Assembly: GCF_009498455.1 (NCBI RefSeq)
Contig: NZ_CP045644.1
Coordinates: 4,963,001-5,027,000, forward strand
DNA length: 64,000 nucleotides
Origin: Variovorax paradoxus
Lineage (GTDB): Bacteria > Pseudomonadota > Gammaproteobacteria > Burkholderiales > Burkholderiaceae_C
Direction: 5' to 3'
The notes under the pieces are model-generated. The model searched no databases and was not told the DNA's origin. It saw only the letters and a list, made by a program, of their open reading frames with translations. The position numbers and the translations under genes were made by a program. Of this stretch, positions 20,757-28,934 are shown in pieces; the stretch's first letter is position 1; the number at the start of each line of letters is the position of its first letter.

Positions 20757-21395
20757 CTAGGAAAGCCGGCCTGGAAGACCGGTCGCCAGCACGGCTTGCG
20801 AGGGTGGGGGCGCATCCAGCTTGCCGTAGATGTTTCTGATGTGGGTTTGAACCGTCGATGCGGAGACTCCCATCTGCGCGCCGATTTCGGCATAGGTGAA
20901 ACCACGAGAGACCCGGTCGAGCACTTCGGCCTCGGGCGACGAGAGGTGGCCGGGCGCGCCGTCGGAGGCTTGCCAGCGGCGCAGCAACTGCCGCGCGATG
21001 CCCGGCGGCAGCGGGGAGCCGCCGGCGCCCAGGTGGCGCAGGTGCGCCGCCAGATCGGCTTCAGTGCCGTCCTTGAGCAGGTAGCCGCGCGCGCCGGCCT
21101 CGAAGGCCTGCACCATGTGGGTCTCGTCGCCGAAGATCGTCAGCACCATCACCGCGCAGGCCGGCTGCATGCGGCGGCATTGGCGGATCACCTGCAGGCC
21201 GGGGTGGTCGGGCAGGCCGAGGTCGACCAGCAGCACATCGACCGGGTTGTCCGTGAGCCAGTTCAGGATGTCGACCGCGTTCGAGGCACTGAAGGCCAGC
21301 GCCAGCGCCGGGTCGGCGCCGATCACGCGCCCGATGCGCTCGCGCATGCCGCTGTCGTCTTCGACCACGGCGACCTGGGTGGCGGTCAGGGGCAT
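20757..21395 (-). CDS. NarL/LuxR-family response regulator
   Basis: A 212-residue regulator with a receiver domain (VVEDD at 10-14, phospho-acceptor Asp58 in LLVDLGLPD, Lys in GYLLKDGTEAD) and a C-terminal LuxR-type helix-turn-helix (GFTYAEIGAQMGVSASTVQTHIRNIYGKL). It is the first gene of a pair with the 7TM kinase after it; the short spacing indicates coupling. The frame is open to 21869, but the residues before MPLTATQVAVVEDD show no homology and overlap the thioesterase gene on the other strand. Confidence 0.92.
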   Translation of the reverse strand: MPLTATQVAVVEDDSGMRERIGRVIGADPALALAFSASNAVDILNWLTDNPVDVLLVDLGLPDHPGLQVIRQCRRMQPACAVMVLTIFGDETHMVQAFEAGARGYLLKDGTEADLAAHLRHLGAGGSPLPPGIARQLLRRWQASDGAPGHLSSPEAEVLDRVSRGFTYAEIGAQMGVSASTVQTHIRNIYGKLDAPPPSQAVLATGLPGRLS

Positions 21396-21644
21396 GGCGG
21401 GCTTCCGAAAGCGAGACCGAGGCCGAGGCGCATGGGCAGATCCGTTTCCGATCGGGAGGGTTGCAGGTGCCGCAAGGCTAGCCACAGGTATCGGTGGCGC
21501 CCATCCTATAGACGAGGGAGGGAGGTACCCTGCTGGCGCGCGATGGTGTCCAGCCGTGTGGCGCTGCGCGCCGCCCACCCGACCGGTAGCGCCCACGCTT
21601 TCGGCAGAGAATGCCCGCTGCTTCACCTGCTGCAAACGAAACCA

Positions 21645-22058
21645 ATGAACGACGAACTGGAAGCCCGCATCCGCTCGGGCCAGGCCCTGTCCGAATCGAT
21701 GGGCAACTTCCACGTGACCGGCTGGGACGCCGAGCACAAGACGCTGAAGGCCGCTTTCACCGTGCGGCGCGAGTACTGCCACACGAACGGCACGATCGCC
21801 CAGGGCGGCTTCATCACCGCCTGGCTCGACGCCGCCATGGCCCATGCGGTCATGCACGACACCGATCAATCGCAGACGGTCTTCAGCCTGGAGATCAAGG
21901 TGAGCTTCTACGAGAAGGTCGGCCCCGGCGAGGGGCGTGTAGAAGGGCGCGTGATCCGGCGCGGCAAGCGCGTCGCGTTTCTCGAAGCGGCGCTCTACAA
22001 CCCCGATGGCAAGCTGGCGGCAGAAGCCACGTCGACCGGAATCCTGGCGAGCCTGTAG
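21645..22058 (+). CDS. PaaI-type hotdog thioesterase
   Basis: A 137-residue hotdog-fold protein. The motif HTNGTIAQGGFITAWLDAAMAHAV carries the Asn/Gly-Gly pattern and Asp of the PaaI/YbgC-like acyl-CoA thioesterase family, followed by the strands SLEIKVSFYEKVGPGEGRVEGRV and RVAFLEAALY. The acyl-CoA substrate cannot be told. It stands alone, divergent from the response regulator gene. The start is the ATG at 21645, which gives a normal family length. Confidence 0.86.
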   Translation: MNDELEARIRSGQALSESMGNFHVTGWDAEHKTLKAAFTVRREYCHTNGTIAQGGFITAWLDAAMAHAVMHDTDQSQTVFSLEIKVSFYEKVGPGEGRVEGRVIRRGKRVAFLEAALYNPDGKLAAEATSTGILASL

Positions 22059-22066
22059 GTTGCGTC

Positions 22067-22090
22067 GGCCCGATCCGGGCCTGTATTTCG
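22067..22090 (+). terminator. Possible terminator after the thioesterase gene
   Basis: Stem GGCCCG/CGGGCC (22067-22072 with 22076-22081), loop ATC, then TGTATTT. The U-tract is broken, so this is only moderately convincing. Confidence 0.4.
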
Positions 22091-22219
22091 CGGATCACCG
22101 CTTCCTGACGTGGAGCCTGCGGCCATGGTGCAGGACTGACGGACAGACGAAGAGCTGCTCGTCTTGAGTCAGGGCCGGATGCGGCGCGGGTCCAGGCCCT
22201 GGACGAAGGCGAAAAAGTT

Positions 22220-23086
22220 TCATCGCACGATGCGCGCCAGCCAGGCCAGCAGCACGGCGACGACTTCGTCGCGGTTGGTCTCGTTCAGCGTCTCGTGGCG
22301 CGCACCGCCGAACACATGGCACGACACATCGCGCAGGCCGGCGTCGCGGTAGCGCTGCACCAGCGGATAGAACCATTCGGCCTTGTTGCTGACCGGGTCC
22401 TGGTCGCCGATGAACAGGTACAGCGGCAGCGCGGGGCGGATGCGCGTCTGCATCGCGGCGGGCGTGAGTTCGTCGAGGTTCGCGAACATGGTCCCCATCC
22501 CTTCAGCCGACACGGTGAAGCCGCACAGCGGATCGGCGATGTAGGCATCGACCTGCGCCGGGTCGCGGCTGAGCCAGTCGAAGGGCGTGCGCACGTCGGG
22601 CAGCGCGGCGTTCATGTCTTCGAGCCGGAAGCCGCTTTGCAGCGCACCGCCCAGCAGGTCGAGCGCCGAGGTGCCCGACAGCACCGCGCCCGACAACAGC
22701 TCGCTGTGCCGCACCAGGTAGTACTGCGTGGCGAACGAGCCCATGCTGTGGCCGAGGAGGATGAGCGGCAGGCCGGGGTGTTCGGCGCGCGCGTGTCGGC
22801 TCAGCAGCGCCATGTCGTCCACGAGGCCGGCGAATCCGCGCGGGCCGAACTCGCCGAGTTCCTTGCGCGCTGCGGCGCCTTCGCCATGGCCGCGATGTTC
22901 GTTCGCGTAGACGACGTAGCCGGCCTGCGTGAGTGCGTCGGCCAACGGGCGATAGCGCAGCGAATGCTCGCCCATGCCGTGCGCCAGTTGCACGATGCCC
23001 CGCGGCGCGGTGCCCTGCCAGCGGTGGGCCTCCACCGGGTAGCCGTCGTTGGCGGTCAGTTCGAAGTGGGTCTCGGTGCTCGGCAT
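22220..23086 (-). CDS. Alpha/beta hydrolase, monoacylglycerol lipase/lysophospholipase-like
   Basis: A 288-residue serine hydrolase. The nucleophile elbow is GHSMGS with Ser114. Other expected residues are the oxyanion segment QLAHGMGEHSLRY near 34, the acid in LFIGDQDPVSNK near 235, and the catalytic His in GARHETLNE near 268. The pattern ANEHRGHGEG near 62 is typical of the Hydrolase_4 (monoacylglycerol lipase) group. A good ribosome site (GGAGGA) precedes the ATG at 23086. The substrate is unknown. The gene lies just after a LysR gene on the same strand, with a 30-bp gap. Confidence 0.88.
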   Translation of the reverse strand: MPSTETHFELTANDGYPVEAHRWQGTAPRGIVQLAHGMGEHSLRYRPLADALTQAGYVVYANEHRGHGEGAAARKELGEFGPRGFAGLVDDMALLSRHARAEHPGLPLILLGHSMGSFATQYYLVRHSELLSGAVLSGTSALDLLGGALQSGFRLEDMNAALPDVRTPFDWLSRDPAQVDAYIADPLCGFTVSAEGMGTMFANLDELTPAAMQTRIRPALPLYLFIGDQDPVSNKAEWFYPLVQRYRDAGLRDVSCHVFGGARHETLNETNRDEVVAVLLAWLARIVR

Positions 23087-23116
23087 GCGGGGTCCTCCAG
23101 GAAGTGAATTGGCATC

Positions 23117-24019
23117 CTAATCGTTGACGGCCCGCAGCATGGCCTTGCGCAGCCACACCTGCGCCGGGTCCTTGTCGGTCACTGCGCGCCAGGCCATCTG
23201 CAGTGGGTAGCTCGGGCTGTCGAAGGGCAGGGGCTCGCAGCGCAGGCCGCTTTGCGCCGACAGCGCCATCGCCACATGCTCGGGCACCGTGGCCAGCAGG
23301 TCGGTGCCGGCGAGCACGGCAGGCAGGCTCCCGAACTGCGGCACCGAGAAGACCACGTCGCGCTGCCGTCCGAGTTCGCCCAGCGTTTCGTCGACGGTGC
23401 CGCAGAGGTCGCCGGCGTAGGTCACGAGCACGTGGCGACGCCGGCAGTAATCGTCGAGCGAGAGCTTGCCGGGTGCGGTGTCGGCGCGCAGCACGGCGAA
23501 GCGCGCGGTGCGGACCTTGCGCACCTTCGCATCGGCGGGCAGGTCTTTCAGGAACGACATCACCGCGCTGACGCGGCCCTGGTCGAGATAGCGCATGGCG
23601 TTGCGGTAGCAGACGGTGAGTGTCACCAGCTTGGCGCCGGGCACTTCGGCGCTCAGGGCGCGCAGCAGGCGGGGCAGCATCGCGATCTGCAGGTCGTCGG
23701 TCAGGCCGATGCGGAACACCGGTGCGGCACGCTCGGGTTCGAAGTCGGCCTGTGCGCGGAAGGTGGCCTCGATCTGCGCGAGCGCGGGGGCCAAGCCTTG
23801 CATCAGGGCGAGCGCCCGCGCGGTCGGCTCCATCACGCGGCCCTGGCGCACCAGCAGCGGATCGCCCGTGAGTTCGCGCAGCCGCGCCAGCGCATGGCTC
23901 ACCGCGGGCTGGCCGAGGTTGAGCCGCTCGGCAGCGCGGCTGACATGGCGTTCGCGCATGAGCGCGGCCAGCACGGTGAGAAGGTTCAGGTCGATGCGGT
24001 TGAGTTCGATGGGTTTCAT
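23117..24019 (-). CDS. LysR-family transcriptional regulator
   Basis: A 300-residue regulator with an N-terminal LysR helix-turn-helix (RIDLNLLTVLAALMRERHVSRAAERLNLGQPAVSHALARLREL) and a type 2 periplasmic-binding-like effector domain. I start it at the ATG at 24019 (MKPIELNRIDLNLL); an alternative ATG is at 24049. It is divergent from the zinc-type oxidoreductase gene, which it probably regulates, and may share a transcript with the hydrolase after it. Confidence 0.9.
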   Translation of the reverse strand: MKPIELNRIDLNLLTVLAALMRERHVSRAAERLNLGQPAVSHALARLRELTGDPLLVRQGRVMEPTARALALMQGLAPALAQIEATFRAQADFEPERAAPVFRIGLTDDLQIAMLPRLLRALSAEVPGAKLVTLTVCYRNAMRYLDQGRVSAVMSFLKDLPADAKVRKVRTARFAVLRADTAPGKLSLDDYCRRRHVLVTYAGDLCGTVDETLGELGRQRDVVFSVPQFGSLPAVLAGTDLLATVPEHVAMALSAQSGLRCEPLPFDSPSYPLQMAWRAVTDKDPAQVWLRKAMLRAVND

Positions 24020-24033
24020 CGGGGTCCTGGCGT

Positions 24034-24113
24034 GATCGATGGGGCGCATAGCGACTATCCCTTGAATCGATTTCCTTGATGGCGCTGCGGCCTCTAGATT
24101 GGAGCCATCGATC
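24034..24113. promoter_or_regulatory. Divergent control region with ATCGAT repeats
   Basis: GATCGATGG (24034-24042) and its exact inverse CCATCGATC (24105-24113) flank the divergent promoters, and ATCGAT recurs at 24066-24071 within a T-N11-A motif (24066-24080). LysR proteins bind T-N11-A dyads, often at several sites, so these are candidate operators for the regulator encoded next door. Confidence 0.45.
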
Positions 24114-24132
24114 ATTCAACGAAGGAGTTTTC

Positions 24133-25146
24133 ATGAGCAGGATGGTTCGCTTCCATGCGTTCGGCGGTGCCGAGGTGCTGAAGGTCGAAGAGGTCGTGGT
24201 GCCGGCGCCGGGCATTGGTGAAGTGCGCATCGCAGTGCAGGCCATCGGACTGAACCGGGCCGACGCGCTGTGGCGCGAGAAGCTGTACATCGAAGACGCG
24301 ACGCTGCCGGCCGGGCTGGGCAACGAGGCTGCCGGTGTCATCGAGGCTGTGGGCGAGGGCGTCGAAGGGCTGGGCGTGGGCGACAAGGTCGCTGTGCTGC
24401 CGGGGGCGGGCCAGGGGCTGTATCCGACCTACGGCGACCGCATCCTCTTTCCGGCCGCGCACGTGGTGCGGTATCCCTCCAACCTGTCGGCCGCACAGGC
24501 CGCGGGCGCCTACATGGCGTACCTCACGGGCTACTTCCCGATGTTCGAGATGGCGCGGTTGGAGCGCGGCCAAGTGATGCTGGTCACTGGGGCTTCATCG
24601 GGTACAGGCATCGCGGCGCTGCAGATGGCGCGCGCAGCGGGCATCGTCGCCATCGCTGTCACGCGCACCGCGGCCAAGCGCGACGCGCTGCGTGAAGCAG
24701 GCGCGACGCATGTGATCGTCACGGACGACGAAGACGTGGTCGCGCGCGTGCTGACGCTCACCGAGGGCCGCGGTGTCGACCTGGTGTACGACGGCGTGGG
24801 CGGCGGGCAGGTCGAGCGGCTCGGCGATGTGGTCGCGCATCGCGGGTGGTATGTGCTGTATGGCCTGTCGGGCGGTGCCGAGTTCAGGTACCCGGTGGTG
24901 GCGCAGTTTCGAAAGAGCTGGCGCTTCCACGTCTACAAGGTGCTGGAGCACACCGGTGCGGCCACCATGGGATTGCCGCGCGACGAGGGCGCATTGGGCC
25001 GTGCGCTGGCCTTCATCGATGCGGGCCTTGCCGATGGCTCGCTGCATGTGCGCATCGACCGGACCTTCGCACTCGACGAGGTGGTGCAGGCCCACCGCTA
25101 CCTCGAGCGTGCGGGGCACATCGGCAAGGTCGTGCTCGAGGTCTGA
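24133..25146 (+). CDS. Zinc-type alcohol dehydrogenase-like/quinone oxidoreductase
   Basis: A 337-residue medium-chain dehydrogenase/reductase. It has the GroES-like fold (GLGNEAAGVIEAVGEGVEGLGVGDKVAVLPG, about 60-95) and the Rossmann nucleotide-binding segment (MLVTGASSGTGIAALQMARAAG, about 155-176). The catalytic zinc ligands Cys/His/Cys of true alcohol dehydrogenases are not evident, so it is more likely an NADPH:quinone or enoyl reductase. The ATG at 24133 has GAAGGAG upstream. Divergent from a LysR gene. Its stop codon lies in a 15-bp palindrome shared with the convergent MBL gene. Confidence 0.88.
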   Translation: MSRMVRFHAFGGAEVLKVEEVVVPAPGIGEVRIAVQAIGLNRADALWREKLYIEDATLPAGLGNEAAGVIEAVGEGVEGLGVGDKVAVLPGAGQGLYPTYGDRILFPAAHVVRYPSNLSAAQAAGAYMAYLTGYFPMFEMARLERGQVMLVTGASSGTGIAALQMARAAGIVAIAVTRTAAKRDALREAGATHVIVTDDEDVVARVLTLTEGRGVDLVYDGVGGGQVERLGDVVAHRGWYVLYGLSGGAEFRYPVVAQFRKSWRFHVYKVLEHTGAATMGLPRDEGALGRALAFIDAGLADGSLHVRIDRTFALDEVVQAHRYLERAGHIGKVVLEV

Positions 25147-25153
25147 GCGACGC

Positions 25154-26230
25154 TCAGCCGCCGGAGGTGAGGCGGTACCAGGCCACGCCGTCATCGGCGA
25201 TGTCGCACGCAACTTCGCCGCGATGCCGCAGGTAGTTGAGGCAGGCGAGGCTTTCACCGGTCGCCATGCCGAGCAACGGCACATCGGACTCGGCGATGCT
25301 GCGTGCGAAGAGGCTCGTGAACACATCGACCGCGCGCTTGGGCGTTTTCAAGGTGTTGCGCAAGCGGTCGAGCGAGCGCTCCTGTCCATGCTGCAGCCGG
25401 TCGATGCGCGCATGCAGGCCGCGGAAGCACTCGTTGTGCGACGGCAGCACCAGCACGTCGTCGGGTACTTCGCGCTTGAGCTTGGCGAGCGACGAGAGCC
25501 AGTCGGCCATCGGATCGGCGTCGGGCTCGACGGGCGAGACCGACACGTTCGACGAGATGCGCGGCAGGATCTGGTCGCCCGAGATCAGCACCTTCAGGTC
25601 GGGGCAGTGCAGGCACGCATGCTCGGGCGAATGGCCGTTGCCGGTGACGACGCGCCAGTCGTGCGCGCCGATGCGCAGCACCTCGCCATCGCGCAGGCGC
25701 CGGAAGCTGTCGGGCAGCGGATGGATGTGCTTGCCGAAGTTGCCGAAGCGCGTGCGATAGGTCTCGATGGCCGCCTCGCCCCAGCCGGCGCGCCGGTAGA
25801 AGGCGATGGCGTCGTCGGGTGCTTCGCGGCCGGTGTCGGACACCATCACGCGGCACATGAGGTATTCGGAGCGGGTCATCCACAGGCGCACGCCGAACTT
25901 GCGCGTGAGCCAGCCGGCCATGCCGACGCGGTCGGGGTGCATGTGCGTCACGAAGACGCGCGTGAGGCCGCGCGTGTCTGGCGAATTGGCGAACAACTCG
26001 CGCCAGACGGCCACCGTTTCCTCGGTGCGCACGCCGGTGTCGACCACGGCCCAGCCGTCACCATCGTCCAGCGCCCACAGGTTGATGTGGTCGAGCGAAT
26101 AGGGCAGCGGCATGCGGATCCAATGGACGCCCGCGGCGACCTCGATCGACTTGCCGCGCTGCGGAAGCTCCGCAAAGGGATAAACCAGCTTGCCTTTGGC
26201 TGCTTGCGCCGACTCTTCCAGACCATCCAT
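25154..26230 (-). CDS. MBL-fold metallo-hydrolase
   Basis: A 358-residue metallo-beta-lactamase-fold protein. The metal-binding HxHxD motif is THMHPDRVG near residue 95, further His in GNGHSPEHACLH near 185, and Asp in LISGDQILPR near 205. The N-terminus has the usual strand MPLPYSLDHINLWALDDGDGWAVVDTG. The extra C-terminal domain of about 100 residues (HGQERSLDRLRNTL onward) is a helical winged-helix-like tail seen in LACTB2-like hydrolases. The start at 26230 has GGAGGT upstream. Third gene of a unit with the amidase and TctC-like protein, suggesting a thioester, lactone or amide route. Confidence 0.88.
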   Translation of the reverse strand: MDGLEESAQAAKGKLVYPFAELPQRGKSIEVAAGVHWIRMPLPYSLDHINLWALDDGDGWAVVDTGVRTEETVAVWRELFANSPDTRGLTRVFVTHMHPDRVGMAGWLTRKFGVRLWMTRSEYLMCRVMVSDTGREAPDDAIAFYRRAGWGEAAIETYRTRFGNFGKHIHPLPDSFRRLRDGEVLRIGAHDWRVVTGNGHSPEHACLHCPDLKVLISGDQILPRISSNVSVSPVEPDADPMADWLSSLAKLKREVPDDVLVLPSHNECFRGLHARIDRLQHGQERSLDRLRNTLKTPKRAVDVFTSLFARSIAESDVPLLGMATGESLACLNYLRHRGEVACDIADDGVAWYRLTSGG

Positions 26231-26277
26231 CGTGTTCACCTCCAGAGGAGATGAATTGTGCCCTTCGGCCGATGCGG

Positions 26278-27804
26278 TCAGACGGCTGCGACGATGGCCG
26301 CCTCGCTCGGGCCACCGGACAGCGTCGGCGGCGTGCGAACGATGGAGGTGAGCGTCGGCTCGGCGGGGCGCAGCAGCGAAAGGTCGGGGCGCGGGCGGCG
26401 CAGCTGCACGTCGGCGGCGAAGGCCTTCTCCATCGCGTGCGCGGCGCCCAGCACTTGGTGGTCGGCGCGGAAGCCGCCCACCACCTGCAGCCCGAACGGC
26501 ATGCCCGCATGGTCGACGCCGCAGGGCAGCGTGATCGCCGGATGTGTCGTGAGGGTGACGACATAGGTCAACGCCAGCCAGCGGTAGTAGTTCGCCTGCT
26601 TCTCGCCGTTGATGGTGTCGGCATACGGCTGCGTCCACGGAAAGGGCGAGACCGGCGTGGTCGGCGAGAGCACGAGGTCGTAGTCGGCGAAGGTGGACTG
26701 GAAGCGCTTGATGAGGCGCGTCTGCTCGGCCTGCGCCCAGGCGCTGTCCAGCAGGCTCATGCGCGCACCCATCTCGTAGTTCGCGCGCGGGTTCGGGCCG
26801 AGGCTCTGCGGATCGCGCTCGTAGGCGGCGTGCATGCCCGCCACGAAGGCCTCGGCGCGCAGCACGTCGAAGCAGCGGTGCGCATCGCCCAGATCGAAGC
26901 TCACTTCGTCGCAGCGGCGGAACAGGTGCCGCATCGACCCGATCTTTCGGCGCATCGTGGCGCGGATGCTGTCGTTCACCGCGCAGAGGCCGAAGTCTTC
27001 CGTCCATGCCACGCGAAGCCTGCTGAGGTCGATGTCCATCGGCTTGAGAAAGGACAAGGGGTCCAGCGGATAGCTCAGCGGATCGCCGGCGTTCATTCCG
27101 GCCGAGGCCGCGAGCTGCAGGCAGGCGTCTTCCACGGTGCGGCCCATCGGCCCGACCACCGAGATCGGCGTCCAGCCCAGCGGCTTTCGCACGCTGGGCA
27201 CGACGCCCGGCGAGGGCCGGAAGCCCACCACGCCGCACTTGGCGGCCGGAATGCGCAGCGAGCCGCCGGTGTCGGAGCCGGTGCACACGGGCAGCATGTC
27301 GCACGCCAAGGCCGCGGCCGATCCGCCCGAAGAGCCACCCGCATTCAGGTTCGGATCGAAGGGGTTGCCGGTGGCACCCCAGACCTCGTTGCGCGAATTG
27401 GCGCCCGCGCCCATCTCGGGCACGTTGGTCTTGCCGGCCACGATGGCACCGGCCTTGCGAAGGCGTGCGACCAGCTCGATGTCTTCCTGCGGCACGTGGT
27501 CGCGGTAGATCGGCGAACCCCATGTGGTGAGCAGGCCCTCGGTCGGCTCCAGGTCTTTCACGCCCAGCGGCAGGCCGTGCAGCAGCCCGAGCGGCTCGCC
27601 CTGCATCACGGCGGTTTCGGCGGCGGCGGCTTCCGATCGCGCGCGGTCGAAGCAGGTCGCGGTCACCGCATTGACGAAGGGGTTCGTCTGCGCGATGCGC
27701 GCGATGCAGGCCTCGAGCAGTTCGACGGGCGAGATCGCCTTGCTGCCGATGAGGCGGCGCAGTTCGACGGCGGAGTGTTCGACGAGTTCGTTGGGTGTGG
27801 ACAT
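26278..27804 (-). CDS. Amidase-signature family hydrolase
   Basis: A 508-residue amidase with the Ser-cisSer-Lys triad: Lys83 in GVKD, cis-Ser158 in GGSSGGSAAALA, and nucleophile Ser182 in GSDTGGSLRIPA. The whole length fits the amidase signature family rather than GatA, since no gatB or gatC is present. The substrate is not known. It sits between a TctC-like binding protein gene (16-bp gap) and an MBL hydrolase (47-bp gap), so uptake of a carboxylate followed by amide hydrolysis is a reasonable reading of the operon. Confidence 0.92.
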   Translation of the reverse strand: MSTPNELVEHSAVELRRLIGSKAISPVELLEACIARIAQTNPFVNAVTATCFDRARSEAAAAETAVMQGEPLGLLHGLPLGVKDLEPTEGLLTTWGSPIYRDHVPQEDIELVARLRKAGAIVAGKTNVPEMGAGANSRNEVWGATGNPFDPNLNAGGSSGGSAAALACDMLPVCTGSDTGGSLRIPAAKCGVVGFRPSPGVVPSVRKPLGWTPISVVGPMGRTVEDACLQLAASAGMNAGDPLSYPLDPLSFLKPMDIDLSRLRVAWTEDFGLCAVNDSIRATMRRKIGSMRHLFRRCDEVSFDLGDAHRCFDVLRAEAFVAGMHAAYERDPQSLGPNPRANYEMGARMSLLDSAWAQAEQTRLIKRFQSTFADYDLVLSPTTPVSPFPWTQPYADTINGEKQANYYRWLALTYVVTLTTHPAITLPCGVDHAGMPFGLQVVGGFRADHQVLGAAHAMEKAFAADVQLRRPRPDLSLLRPAEPTLTSIVRTPPTLSGGPSEAAIVAAV

Positions 27805-27820
27805 CGCGAGGGGCTATGGA

Positions 27821-28804
27821 TCAATCGGCGGTGATGTTGGCGCGGGCAGCAACGGCGCGCATCACAGGCAGTTCCCGGTGGATGAGCTCGCTGGCCGCCG
27901 CGGCATTGCTGTAGACCGGCTCCAGCCCCTGGGCGCTCAGCCTGGCCCGGGTGTCCGGATCGGCCATGGTCGCGGCGAGCGCCTTCTCGAGCCGGCTCTT
28001 CGCCTCGGCGGGCAGGCCGCGCGGTGCGGCGAGGATCAGCCAGGAGTCCATGTCGATGTCGGGATAGCCGCTCTCGGCGAGGCTGGGCACGTCGGGCAGC
28101 AGGCTGGAGCGCTTGGCCGTCGTCACCGCGATGGCCTTGATCTTGCCGCCCTTGAGCTGCGGGATGGCGGCGCTCACGGTGTCGACACTGAACGCGACCT
28201 GCCCGCCCATGAGGTCCGTCATGGCCGGTGCGCTGCCTTTGTAGGGCACATGCGTCATCTTCAGGCCGGCCGCATGCAGGATGCTCTCGCCGGCGAAATG
28301 CGAGGTCGTACCGGTGCCGTAGGAGGCGTAGGAATACGTGCCGGGCGAGGCCTTCACGTAGTCCACGAACTGTTTGACGGTCTTCACCGGCACCTCGCTG
28401 TTGGCCAGGAGGATGAGCGCAAGCCGCCCGGCAATGCCGATCGGCTCGAAGCCCTTGACCGGGTCGTACGGCAGGTTGGGGCGGATGGCGGGGTTCACGG
28501 TGAAGGTCGTGCCCGAGCTCACGAGCAGCGTGTAGCCGTCGGGCACCGCCTTCGAGACATAGGTGGCGCCGATGAGCGTGCCGGCACCGGCGCGGTTCTC
28601 GATGACGACGGGCTGGCCGAGCTCCTTGGCGAGCCGCTGGCCGATGATCCGGCCGTTCACGTCCGTAGCGCCGCCCGGCGGAAACGGAATCACGAGCGTG
28701 ACTGGCCGCGACGGGAAAACCGGCTCCGCGGCGAAGGCGGCCAGCGAGGCAAGACCGAGGCAAGAGACCAGCGCGATGCGGGCCAGTGCAAAGAGACGTT
28801 TCAT
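27821..28804 (-). CDS. Tripartite tricarboxylate transporter substrate-binding protein (Bug/TctC family)
   Basis: A 327-residue periplasmic binding protein. Signal peptide ALARIALVSCLGLASLAAFA, then the Bug-family start PVFPSRPVTLVIPFPPGGATDVNGRIIGQRLAKELGQ, and typical motifs VIENRAGAGT and FAGESILHAAGLKMTHVPYKG. It binds a carboxylate or related solute. No TctA/TctB membrane genes are nearby, which is common for Bug proteins in Burkholderiales. First gene of a unit with amidase and MBL hydrolase, divergent from a LysR gene with a palindromic operator between. Confidence 0.93.
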   Translation of the reverse strand: MKRLFALARIALVSCLGLASLAAFAAEPVFPSRPVTLVIPFPPGGATDVNGRIIGQRLAKELGQPVVIENRAGAGTLIGATYVSKAVPDGYTLLVSSGTTFTVNPAIRPNLPYDPVKGFEPIGIAGRLALILLANSEVPVKTVKQFVDYVKASPGTYSYASYGTGTTSHFAGESILHAAGLKMTHVPYKGSAPAMTDLMGGQVAFSVDTVSAAIPQLKGGKIKAIAVTTAKRSSLLPDVPSLAESGYPDIDMDSWLILAAPRGLPAEAKSRLEKALAATMADPDTRARLSAQGLEPVYSNAAAASELIHRELPVMRAVAARANITAD

Positions 28805-28878
28805 GGATGGTGCTCCTGTGAAATTCCATCGTAGGAGCGGACTTCGGCTGCCACAAGCGCAATGTTTAGAATCATTCG

Positions 28879-28893
28879 TTGCCGAATCGGCAA
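28879..28893. promoter_or_regulatory. Perfect 15-bp LysR-type operator
   Basis: TTGCCGA-A-TCGGCAA is a perfect palindrome with the T-N11-A form. It lies in the 130-bp gap between the divergent TctC-like and LysR genes, 42 bp before the LysR start. TAGAAT at 28867-28872 could be the -10 of the LysR gene. Confidence 0.7.
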
Positions 28894-28934
28894 TCGATGC
28901 GATGCGCTGGCCATCGTGCAGCCCGGAGGAATTC

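Noticed and set aside
25154..27523. MBL gene extended upstream to 27523 as one 789-residue protein
   Set aside because: The upstream part is the amidase gene read in the wrong frame; the ATG at 26230 has a good ribosome site.
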